From: Candidatus Nealsonbacteria bacterium CG08_land_8_20_14_0_20_36_22 | GTDB lineage: Bacteria; Patescibacteriota; Minisyncoccia; Minisyncoccales; GWA2-38-27 | Reading direction: 5' to 3' | DNA length: 5,169 bases | Assembly (NCBI GenBank): GCA_002774555.1 | Contig: PEYC01000005.1 | Location: forward strand, 1-5,169 | Shown: one piece after another, positions 1 to 4,810 of the stretch | How the letters are laid out: each line of letters opens with the position of its first letter | How positions within the stretch are numbered: position 1 is the stretch's first letter | The notes under the pieces: generated by a model | The model's input: only the letters and a program-made list of their open reading frames with translations | Told to the model about the DNA's origin: nothing | The model's database searches: none | Made by a program: the position numbers and the translations under genes

Positions 1-1
1 T

Positions 2-382
2 TATCTTATTTGCGATAATTCTGAATGTGGGGGAGCGAGAATGGTGGCAAAGGAAGGAGATGAATTGGGTATTGAACCGATAAGAGAAAGATTAAACAAA
101 GACGGAAAACTAATAAAACAAACTTTTTCTTTATATGGGATTCCAAAAATTCTCTTAAGAAACTCTGTACCAACAGCTCAAGCAAAAGAGTTTGTTGATG
201 ATTATGAAATTACCCCGGAGTATGTTTATAAATGGAACGAAAAAGAAAAAAGAGTAGCAGTGGAGGAGAAGCCCTGGCAAATTCTTGACGACAACGGCAT
301 TCCTTCTTACAGCTTGATGCCGCCGCCGGTCGTGGTTTCTTTAATTAAACAAATAACCGAAGTCCTTAATTTGACATATTAA
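2..382 (+). CDS. C-terminal part of an unrecognised protein
   Basis: The frame is open from the first bases of the window to a TAA at 380-382, giving 126 residues. The gene very probably starts upstream. The ATG at 41 is internal: the preceding codons read as good protein (YLICDNSECGGAR) and no ribosome binding site precedes it. The fragment is soluble-looking and charged, with two cysteines near its beginning (CDNSEC), a glycine/proline-containing middle (YGIPKILLRNSVP) and a C-terminal stretch, PSYSLMPPPVVVSLIKQITE, that looks like a loop followed by a helix. There are no membrane segments. I do not recognise the family. A nucleotide-kinase-like or nucleotidyltransferase-like C-terminus crossed my mind, but no diagnostic motif supports it. 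Its last codons overlap the -35 box of the next promoter, so the two units are packed with no spacer. Confidence 0.75.
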   Translation, partial: YLICDNSECGGARMVAKEGDELGIEPIRERLNKDGKLIKQTFSLYGIPKILLRNSVPTAQAKEFVDDYEITPEYVYKWNEKEKRVAVEEKPWQILDDNGIPSYSLMPPPVVVSLIKQITEVLNLTY

Positions 383-400
383 CTTAAGAAATACTATAAT
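371..400 (+). promoter_or_regulatory. Perfect sigma-70-type promoter of the non-coding RNA
   Basis: TTGACA at 371-376 and TATAAT at 395-400 both match the housekeeping consensus at every position and are 18 bp apart. The -35 lies inside the last codons of the preceding gene. The seventh base after the -10 is A407, which is exactly where the 5' arm of the RNA's closing helix begins. No plus-strand gene follows before the terminator at 566-594, so the promoter appears to serve the RNA alone. Confidence 0.85.
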
Positions 401-406
401 AAAAAT

Positions 407-540
407 AGCCCTGCGGTTCTGGTCAGATTGAGGACTATACGCTTTTAAAGGGATCCTATCTTTGTATTCGCTTTGGCGAGTACTTGCGGAACCCACTTGG
501 AATTATTTTCCGACAATCTTTCCAGATATTGCAGGGCTTT
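407..540 (+). ncRNA. ssrS: Structured non-coding RNA, candidate 6S RNA
   Basis: The segment between a perfect promoter and a hairpin terminator contains no credible reading frame but folds by eye into a rod. Closing helix: 407-414 (AGCCCTGC) pairs perfectly with 531-538 (GCAGGGCT). It continues with TCTGG 418-422 on CCAGA 522-526 and AGATTG 425-430 on CAATCT 514-519, separated by small internal loops. Next comes a large bubble (431-463 opposite 484-513). An 8-bp apical hairpin follows, GTATTCGC 464-471 with GCGAGTAC 476-483 and a 4-nt loop. The 3' side of the bubble has its own 6-bp hairpin, TTGGAA 497-502 with TTCCGA 508-513. A closing stem, a bubble with a hairpin on its 3' strand and an apical stem are the known hallmarks of 6S RNA, which mimics an open promoter and sequesters RNA polymerase holoenzyme. 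The core of about 132 nt is shorter than the usual 180-200 nt; the primary transcript to the terminator is about 188 nt. That this is an RNA gene is well supported; the 6S identity is inferred from shape. Confidence 0.6.
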
Positions 541-565
541 GAGATTTAATTTGAGTTTTAAATTC

Positions 566-594
566 AAAACATCGAGATTATCCTCGATGTTTTT
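566..594. terminator. Bidirectional intrinsic terminator
   Basis: AAAACATCGAG (566-576) and CTCGATGTTTT (583-593) form a perfect 11-bp stem with a 6-nt loop. On the plus strand the stem ends in TTTTT (590-594), which terminates the non-coding RNA. On the minus strand the mirror arm ends in TTTT followed by a G and AATTT, which suits termination of the rpmB-tRNA unit: the hairpin starts 2 nt beyond the tRNA CCA end (597). It is placed exactly between convergent transcripts. Confidence 0.85.
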
Positions 595-596
595 GT

Positions 597-670
597 TGGT
601 CGGGCTGCCCGGAATTGAACCGGGGCCGCCATCACCCCAAGATGGTATACTACCATTATACTACAGCCCG
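597..670 (-). tRNA. tRNA-Pro (anticodon GGG)
   Basis: On the minus strand this folds as a full cloverleaf. The acceptor stem CGGGCTG/CAGCCCG has 7 perfect pairs. The D arm contains the GG of the D loop. The anticodon stem is CCATC/GATGG around loop TTGGGGT, so the anticodon is GGG. The variable loop is 4 nt (CGGC), and the T arm is CCCGG/CCGGG around TTCAATT. The discriminator base is A (complement of T600) and CCA is encoded (597-599). The C1-G72 first pair with A73 is the established identity signature of bacterial tRNA-Pro and agrees with the anticodon. It reads CCC and, by wobble, CCU codons. It lies only 4 nt after the rpmB stop codon and very probably shares its transcript, so RNase P would have to cut close behind the reading frame. 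Confidence 0.96.
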
Positions 671-674
671 TGGA

Positions 675-863
675 CTACTTTCTTTTTGCCATTGCTTTTA
701 TACACTTTGTGCAGGCCAAAACTCTTTTTCTTGAAGGCAACCTGACCCATTGTAAATTGGGGTATTTTCTTTTTTTGGTGGTGGGGTTGTATTTGCCTCT
801 TAACTTCACAAGCCGCCAAGCGAGCATTGATTTTTTTCCGCAAATTGTGCAGACTTTGGACAT
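675..863 (-). CDS. rpmB: Large-subunit ribosomal protein bL28, four-cysteine form
   Basis: This 62-residue, very basic protein is a component of the 50S subunit. It starts MSKVCTICGKKS, as bL28 proteins do (a conserved SKVC...GK opening), and carries the family's central K-R-x-Y-P-N-L-Q-x-V-R segment (residues 31-41), which binds 23S rRNA. Cysteines C5/C8 and C51/C54 form two CxxC pairs, consistent with the zinc-binding version of bL28. Its length is similar to the short Bacillus-type protein and shorter than the E. coli one. I chose the ATG at 863 because it sits 9 nt after a strong -10 box and matches the family N-terminus; no Shine-Dalgarno is present. tRNA-Pro follows the TAG stop by 4 nt in the same direction. 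Divergent from the protease gene. Confidence 0.9.
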   Translation of the reverse strand: MSKVCTICGKKSMLAWRLVKLRGKYNPTTKKRKYPNLQWVRLPSRKRVLACTKCIKAMAKRK

Positions 864-872
864 AGTGATTTT

Positions 873-901
873 ATCATAGCAAAACTTTCAATTTTTTTCA
901 A
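873..901 (-). promoter_or_regulatory. rpmB-tRNA-Pro promoter, leaderless architecture
   Basis: Read on the minus strand: TTGAAA (896-901), 17-bp spacer, TATGAT (873-878), with an extended -10 TG one base upstream (TGCTATGAT). The -10 ends 9 nt before the rpmB ATG, so initiation about 7 nt downstream leaves a 5' leader of roughly 0-2 nt. It overlaps the divergent protease promoter region. Confidence 0.75.
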
Positions 902-905
902 CTTC

Positions 906-914
906 TGCTAAAAT
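906..914 (+). promoter_or_regulatory. Extended -10 promoter of the M50 protease gene, leaderless
   Basis: TGCTAAAAT at 906-914 is an extended -10 (TG, one base, then TAAAAT, 5 of 6 to consensus). A weak -35 match, TTTCAA at 886-891, lies 17 bp upstream. Only 8 nt separate the -10 from the ATG at 923, so the transcript should start at or next to the start codon. Element and spacing mirror the opposite-strand rpmB promoter. Confidence 0.6.
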
Positions 915-922
915 ATAAAGAC

Positions 923-1561
923 ATGGAAGCTACAATTTTGTTTAAACTTTTTTTATATATAGTGGTGGTTTTTTCAGCTGTCTTCCACGAGTATTTTCAC
1001 GGCTGGACAGCGAACGAGCTGGGCGATCCGACGGCAAAGTACAGCGGCCGACTTACTTTAAATCCTCTAAAGCATTTAGACCCTATTGGCACTGTTTTTT
1101 TGCCTCTTTTTCTGCTGTTTTTTATGGGCAGTTTTATTGGTTGGGCAAAGCCGGTGCCCTATAATCCTTACAATCTTCGCGACCAGAGATGGGGTTCCAG
1201 TAAAGTTGCAATTTCAGGCCCCGGAGCCAATTTTTTAATTGCTCTATTTTTTGGATTGATTCTTCGGTTTGGGGCAATGTGTGGGTTGTTAATTCCGGCA
1301 AGCTTTCTCTATATCGCCTTAACCTGGGTTGTCTATGTAAATATTATTCTTGGACTTTTTAATCTAATACCAATTCCTCCCCTTGATGGTTCAAAAATTT
1401 TAATGGATATTTTTCCTCAGACCAAAGTGATGCATTTCCTGGGGGCGTCTTTTATAGGTATTTTTTTGGCTCTTATTTTAGCCATAATGTTTTTGCCATT
1501 TATTTCTAATTTGTTATATTATTTTATTGTCAATAGTCCATTTCCCCAATTGGCGTTTTAA
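923..1561 (+). CDS. M50-family site-2-type membrane zinc metalloprotease
   Basis: The 212-residue, very hydrophobic protein is an intramembrane protease of the site-2 protease (M50) family, which cleaves substrates within membrane helices. The zinc-binding motif is HEYFH (residues 22-26) at the end of the first membrane helix. The second signature is NLIPIPPLDG (147-156), whose D155 is the expected third zinc ligand. The conserved GWAKPVPYNPYNLRD segment (73-87) and the SGPGANFLIA helix start (98-107) are typical of the short SpoIVFB/YwhC-like group. About five to six membrane segments can be seen (near 5-20, 57-73, 95-115, 120-146, 170-192, 194-205). There is no PDZ or CBS domain and no signal peptide. 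The ATG at 923 lies 8 nt after an extended -10, with no Shine-Dalgarno. The substrate cannot be told from the context; the rpsL promoter starts 10 nt after the stop. Confidence 0.92.
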   Translation: MEATILFKLFLYIVVVFSAVFHEYFHGWTANELGDPTAKYSGRLTLNPLKHLDPIGTVFLPLFLLFFMGSFIGWAKPVPYNPYNLRDQRWGSSKVAISGPGANFLIALFFGLILRFGAMCGLLIPASFLYIALTWVVYVNIILGLFNLIPIPPLDGSKILMDIFPQTKVMHFLGASFIGIFLALILAIMFLPFISNLLYYFIVNSPFPQLAF

Positions 1562-1570
1562 ACTTCGGGG

Positions 1571-1599
1571 TTGACAGGTTTAAGATTATTTGTTAATTT
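1571..1599 (+). promoter_or_regulatory. str operon (rpsL) promoter, leaderless architecture
   Basis: A perfect -35 TTGACA (1571-1576) is followed after 17 bp by TAATTT (1594-1599). The latter is a modest -10 match strengthened by an extended -10 TG (TGT before it). Eight nt separate it from the rpsL ATG at 1608. The bases CGGG just upstream complete a 10-mer (CGGGGTTGAC, 1566-1575) that recurs before tuf at 4677-4686. Confidence 0.65.
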
Positions 1600-1607
1600 T
1601 TAAAATC

Positions 1608-2021
1608 ATGCCCACAATTCGTCAGCTTATAAAAAAGGGAAGAAAAAGAAGGCAGCCGAAAGACAAGACGCCGGCTTTAACTTTTGGTTTCAATGTTATT
1701 AAAAACAGACCAAAGGAATATTTTTCTCCATTTAAACGTGGGGTTTGTCTGAAGGTTTTTACTGTCACGCCAAAAAAACCGAATTCTGCTTTAAGAAAAG
1801 TTGCTAGGGTTCGTCTGGCTAATGGAATGGAGGTCACAGTTTACATTCCTGGGGAAGGACATAATTTACAGGAACACTCAGTGGTTTTAATTAGGGGTGG
1901 GAGAGTAAAAGACCTGCCCGGGGTTAGATATCATATAGTAAGAGGGATTTTAGATACCGGTGGGGTAGAGAAAAGGAAACAAGGCCGGAGCAAGTACGGC
2001 ACAAAGAAAGAGAAAAAGTAA
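1608..2021 (+). CDS. rpsL: Small-subunit ribosomal protein uS12
   Basis: The 137-residue protein sits at the 30S decoding centre and monitors codon-anticodon pairing. It carries the nearly invariant family blocks: MPTIRQLIKKGR at the N-terminus, KRGVC, TPKKPNSALRKVARVRL (the lysine linked to streptomycin response), and GEGHNLQEHSVVLIRGGRV followed by KDLPGVRYH, whose aspartate is the usual methylthiolation site. The C-terminus QGRSKYGTK is typical. About 13 extra residues between PAL and KRGVC (FGFNVIKNRPKEYFS region) correspond to the longer S12 form known from Firmicutes and others, not to a new insertion. An in-frame TTG at 1590 would add six residues, but the family begins at MPT and 1590 lies inside the promoter spacer, so I use the ATG at 1608. 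First gene of the operon; it stops 1 nt before rpsG. Confidence 0.97.
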   Translation: MPTIRQLIKKGRKRRQPKDKTPALTFGFNVIKNRPKEYFSPFKRGVCLKVFTVTPKKPNSALRKVARVRLANGMEVTVYIPGEGHNLQEHSVVLIRGGRVKDLPGVRYHIVRGILDTGGVEKRKQGRSKYGTKKEKK

Positions 2022-2022
2022 T

Positions 2023-2484
2023 ATGAAAAAGATAAAGAAACATCTCATAGCGCCAGACCCTGTTTATAATAATGTTACTGTTGCAAAATTTATCAATCAG
2101 GTGATGAGGCGGGGTAAAAAGACAATAGCCAGAAAGATTGTTTACGGCGCTTTTGCTCTCATAAAAGAAAAAACAAAAAAACCTCCATTGGAGATTTTTG
2201 AAATCGCCTTGAAAAATGCCTCACCCTTGTTAGAGGTAAAATCAAAGAGAATTGGCGGAGCGACTTATCAAGTACCTATGGAGGTGAAAGGAGAGAGAAA
2301 AATGACTTTGGCTATGCGATGGCTTATTTTTGGAGCTAAAGCAAAAAAAGGAAAACCAATGAAAGAAAAATTAGCTCAAGAGTTAATGGATGCTGTTAAC
2401 AATACTGGTTGGGCAATTAAAAAAAGAACCGATACCCATCGCATGGCTGAAGCCAACCGTGCCTTTGCCCACTTCGCCTGGTAG
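2023..2484 (+). CDS. rpsG: Small-subunit ribosomal protein uS7
   Basis: The 153-residue protein organises the 30S head, binding the 3' major domain of 16S rRNA, and lies at the tRNA exit region. Family landmarks are PDPVYNNVTVAKFINQVMRRGKK near the N-terminus as separate blocks (PDP, AKF, GKK), then EVKSKRIGGATYQVP, the AMRW helix, and the C-terminal KKRTDTHRMAEANRAFAH. Its length is typical. The ATG follows the rpsL TAA after a single T, which suggests translational coupling or re-initiation. The upstream bases are purine-rich but contain no GGAGG-like core. In E. coli S7 represses its own operon translationally by binding the rpsL-rpsG spacer; a 1-nt gap leaves little room for that structure here. 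Confidence 0.97.
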   Translation: MKKIKKHLIAPDPVYNNVTVAKFINQVMRRGKKTIARKIVYGAFALIKEKTKKPPLEIFEIALKNASPLLEVKSKRIGGATYQVPMEVKGERKMTLAMRWLIFGAKAKKGKPMKEKLAQELMDAVNNTGWAIKKRTDTHRMAEANRAFAHFAW

Positions 2485-2496
2485 AATATTGAAATT

Positions 2497-4602
2497 ATGC
2501 CTAGAGTTTATCCAATAGAAAAAGTTAGAGATATCGGCATCATCGCCCATATTGATGCCGGGAAGACGACCGTTACTGAACGGGTGCTTTTTTATACCGG
2601 AATTTCCTATAAAATTGGTGATATTGATAAAGGAACAACAATTATGGATTGGATGGAGCAAGAGAAAGAAAGAGGGATTACAATTACGGCTGCTGCTATT
2701 ACTTGTTTTTGGACACCGAGGGGTTTGGAACATAAAAAAGAAAATGAATACCGAATAAATATTATTGACACCCCCGGTCACATTGATTTTACTGCCGAGG
2801 TTCAAAGATCCCTTCGGGTTTTAGACGGAGCAGTAGTAGTTTTTGACGGAGTGGCTGGGGTGGAGTCTCAATCTGAAACCGTTTGGCACCAGGCAGATAA
2901 ATTTAAGGTGCCAAGAATTTGTTTCATTAATAAACTGGATAGAATTGGTGCTTCTTTTGAAAATAGTTTTAACTCAATTTTAGAGAAGCTTTCTTCCAAT
3001 GCAGTAGCCCTTCAAATCCCAATTGGTTTAGAGGTTCAGCATAAAGGAGTGATTGACTTATTAAAAATGAAGGCCTTAAAATTTGAGGGTGACTTCGGTC
3101 AGCTTGTCAAGGAAGAGGAGATTCCTAAAGATTTAATAGGGGAAGCCAAAAAGTGGCGGGAAAAGATGATTGAGAAAATTGTTGCCGAAGATGAAAAAGC
3201 AATGGAGAATTATTTAACAAACAAAGAGATTCCGACAGAGGAGCTTCGGAAAGTTTTGAGAAAAGCTGTTTTGGATTATAAACTTATTCCAGTGTTTTGC
3301 GGAGCGGCTCTAGAAAATAAAGGCATTCAACCCTTACTTGATGCTATTTGTTATTATCTTCCTAGCCCAAAAGATATGCCTCCGGTGAAAGGAATAGATT
3401 CTCAAACAGGACAGGAAATTGAAAGAAAAGCAGAGGATGATGAGAAATTTTCAGCCTTAGCTTTTAAAATAGCAGCTGACCCCTATGTTGGCACCCTTAC
3501 TTATTTTAGGGTTTATTCCGGCGGTCTAAAAGCAGGTTCTTATTTGCTAAACTCAACAACCAACGAAAAAGAAAGAATCGGCAGAATTTTAAGAATGCAT
3601 GCTGCGGAAAGAGAAGAAACAAAAGAGGTTTTTACCGGAGATATTGCTGCCACAGTTGGTCTTAAAAATACAAAAACAGGTCATACCTTGTGTGAAGAAT
3701 CCAGCCCAATTATTTTAGAACAAATCATCTTTCCAGAGCCGGTTATTTCTATCCGGATTGAACCAAAAACCAAGCAAGACCAGGAAAAAATGGGCTTGTC
3801 TTTGAAAAAATTAGCCGAAGAAGACCCGACTTTTAAGGTGAAAGGCGACTTGGAAACCGGAGAGACGATTATTTCCGGGATGGGCGAACTGCACCTGGAA
3901 ATTATTGTAGACAGGATGAAACGGGAGTTTAAAGTTGATGGCTTGGTAGGAAAACCTCAGGTTGCTTATAAAGAGACAATAAAAACCGAATCCGAGGCCG
4001 AAGGAAAATATATTAGGCAGTCAGGAGGCCGAGGTCAGTACGGACATGTTTGGTTAAGAGTTAAACCCAAACAAAGAGGAGAAGGGTTTGAGTTTGTTGA
4101 TGAAATTAAAGGAGGCGCCATTCCCAAGGAATTTATTCCAGCCATCCAAAAGGGAATTAAAGAAGCAATGGATAAAGGTGTGTTAGCTGGTTATCCAGTG
4201 GTAGATCTTCAGGCAACTTTATACGACGGTTCTTTTCATGAAGTTGATTCTTCAGAAAACGCTTTTAAAATTGCCGGTTCTGTTGCTTTTCAGGAAGCAG
4301 TCAAGAGAGCGAAACCAGTGTTATTGGAACCAATAATGAGGTTAGAGGTTATTGTTCCTTCAGATTTTTTTGGAGATACAATAGGGGACTTATCTGCCAG
4401 AAGAGGAAAGATTGAAGAAACCAAGGATCGTTTAAATTTAAAAGTTATTGAGGCAAAAGTTCCTTTAGCCAAAATGTTTGGTTATGTTACTGCTTTAAGG
4501 TCCTTGACTGAAGGCAGGGGAACATTTACTATGGAATTTGATCATTATGAAGAGGTGCCTTCAAATATTGTCCAAGAGATTATTGAAGGGAGAAGAAAAT
4601 AA
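2497..4602 (+). CDS. fusA: Elongation factor G (EF-G)
   Basis: The 701-residue translational GTPase drives translocation of tRNAs and mRNA after peptide bond formation and helps recycle ribosomes. The G domain shows G1 AHIDAGKT (17-24), switch I RGITI (59-63), G3 DTPGH (91-95), G4 NKLD (145-148) and the G5 motif CGA (268-270). Domain II follows (about 310-405, with YSGGLKAG), then domain III with EEDPTFKV and GMGELHLEI, domain IV with the SGGRGQYGHV and HEVDSSENAFK blocks, and domain V with GDLSARRG, the MFGY block and the C-terminal EVPSN. All parts are intact and the length matches canonical EF-G, so this is the main fusA and not a divergent paralogue. It starts 12 nt after rpsG without a Shine-Dalgarno. 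A 208-nt spacer separates it from tuf. Confidence 0.98.
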   Translation: MPRVYPIEKVRDIGIIAHIDAGKTTVTERVLFYTGISYKIGDIDKGTTIMDWMEQEKERGITITAAAITCFWTPRGLEHKKENEYRINIIDTPGHIDFTAEVQRSLRVLDGAVVVFDGVAGVESQSETVWHQADKFKVPRICFINKLDRIGASFENSFNSILEKLSSNAVALQIPIGLEVQHKGVIDLLKMKALKFEGDFGQLVKEEEIPKDLIGEAKKWREKMIEKIVAEDEKAMENYLTNKEIPTEELRKVLRKAVLDYKLIPVFCGAALENKGIQPLLDAICYYLPSPKDMPPVKGIDSQTGQEIERKAEDDEKFSALAFKIAADPYVGTLTYFRVYSGGLKAGSYLLNSTTNEKERIGRILRMHAAEREETKEVFTGDIAATVGLKNTKTGHTLCEESSPIILEQIIFPEPVISIRIEPKTKQDQEKMGLSLKKLAEEDPTFKVKGDLETGETIISGMGELHLEIIVDRMKREFKVDGLVGKPQVAYKETIKTESEAEGKYIRQSGGRGQYGHVWLRVKPKQRGEGFEFVDEIKGGAIPKEFIPAIQKGIKEAMDKGVLAGYPVVDLQATLYDGSFHEVDSSENAFKIAGSVAFQEAVKRAKPVLLEPIMRLEVIVPSDFFGDTIGDLSARRGKIEETKDRLNLKVIEAKVPLAKMFGYVTALRSLTEGRGTFTMEFDHYEEVPSNIVQEIIEGRRK

Positions 4603-4609
4603 CCCCCTA

Positions 4610-4638
4610 TTGACCCCGTTAGAAATTTTTGCTTTAAT
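4610..4638 (+). promoter_or_regulatory. Possible upstream promoter for tuf
   Basis: TTGACC (4610-4615) and TTTAAT (4633-4638) each match consensus at 5 of 6 positions and are 17 bp apart. The -35 overlaps the left arm of the inverted repeat at 4614-4681. A start near 4645 would give a leader of about 165 nt. AT-rich sequence makes chance matches common. Confidence 0.35.
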
Positions 4639-4681
4639 ACTATTATACTAAAACAGAGTAATGTAAAATTTCTAAACGGGG
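4614..4681. repeat. Long inverted repeat between fusA and tuf
   Basis: CCCCGTTAGAAATTTT (4614-4629) is complementary to AAAATTTCTAAACGGGG (4665-4681) over 16 pairs with a single bulged A on the right arm. The 35-nt loop is AT-rich. As RNA this would be a stable stem, but the loop is long and only a broken T run follows (GACTTTTATTT), so a classical terminator is doubtful. As DNA, it places two inverted AACGGGG blocks next to two promoter-like -35 elements. A second C run (4603-4607) could compete for the right arm GGGGTT. Confidence 0.6.
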
Positions 4682-4721
4682 TTGACTTTTATTTGATATT
4701 TAATAAGATAGATAATATAAA
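4682..4721 (+). promoter_or_regulatory. Likely tuf promoter region (two overlapping candidates)
   Basis: Candidate one is TTGACT (4682-4687) with TAAGAT (4704-4709), spacing 16 bp; its -35 continues a 10-mer shared with the rpsL promoter. Candidate two is TTGATA (4693-4698) with TATAAA (4716-4721), spacing 17 bp, 5 of 6 matches in each box. Starts would fall near 4716 or 4728, leaving a tuf leader of about 80-95 nt made mostly of the octamer repeat. They cannot be separated by eye. Confidence 0.5.
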
Positions 4722-4810
4722 TTAACATACTAACATTTTAACAGCTTAACAATTTAACAAAAAAACTTAACATGTTGAATTGTTTAATTGTTAATTTGTT
4801 TAATTGAATT
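4722..4810 (+). repeat. Octamer-periodic AT-rich tuf leader
   Basis: In the first half TTAACA recurs every 8 nt at 4722, 4730 (as CTAACA), 4738, 4746 and 4754, with a sixth, out-of-phase copy at 4767. In the second half TTG-starting octamers recur every 8 nt at 4780, 4788, 4796 and 4804, including an exact 11-nt direct repeat TTGTTTAATTG (4780-4790 and 4796-4806). The second-half unit is close to the reverse complement of the first: AACAATTTAACA (4748-4759) pairs with TGTTGAATTGTT (4773-4784) over 12 positions with one G-U. The array runs up to the tuf ATG, and no Shine-Dalgarno is present. It may be a regulatory RNA structure or a decayed minisatellite. Confidence 0.7.

Noticed and set aside
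451..456. GGATCC palindrome in the ncRNA
   Set aside because: A 6-bp palindrome is expected by chance at this length and it does not form a hairpin by itself.
407..540. SRP RNA, tmRNA or RNase P RNA as the identity of the ncRNA
   Set aside because: The SRP GGAA-loop domain with its symmetric loop, the tRNA-Ala-like ends of tmRNA, and the conserved GAGGAAAGUC-type core of RNase P were all looked for and not seen.
473..745. 90-codon plus-strand reading frame
   Set aside because: It runs through the ncRNA 3' half, the terminator, the antisense of tRNA-Pro and the antisense of rpmB. Its product contains the typical antisense-tRNA string GIEPGPP and it has no start signal.
661..879. Other frames over 661-879 on both strands (60 and 69 codons)
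   Set aside because: They are shadows of rpmB, whose own frame gives a clear bL28 with family motifs, its own promoter and correct length.
1590..1607. TTG start giving S12 six extra residues
   Set aside because: The codons lie within the promoter spacer and -10 region, and the family N-terminus starts at MPTIRQL (1608).
1650..1740. Extra segment in S12 between PAL and KRGVC as a novel insertion
   Set aside because: A segment of about the same length at the same place is known in S12 from Firmicutes and other bacteria.
2383..2805. 140-codon minus-strand frame across the rpsG-fusA junction
   Set aside because: It lies antisense to the highly conserved ends of two intact genes, with cysteine/asparagine/phenylalanine-rich composition typical of an antisense shadow.
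4775..4804. Leaderless tuf promoter inside the octamer array (TTGAAT, 18 bp, TTTAAT, 6 nt to ATG)
   Set aside because: It would fit the geometry seen at the other genes, but the repeat itself creates many such AT-rich matches and stronger candidates lie at 4682-4721. It is kept only as a possibility.
4722..4810. CRISPR-like array
   Set aside because: The period is only 8 nt, there are no spacers, and the units are degenerate.
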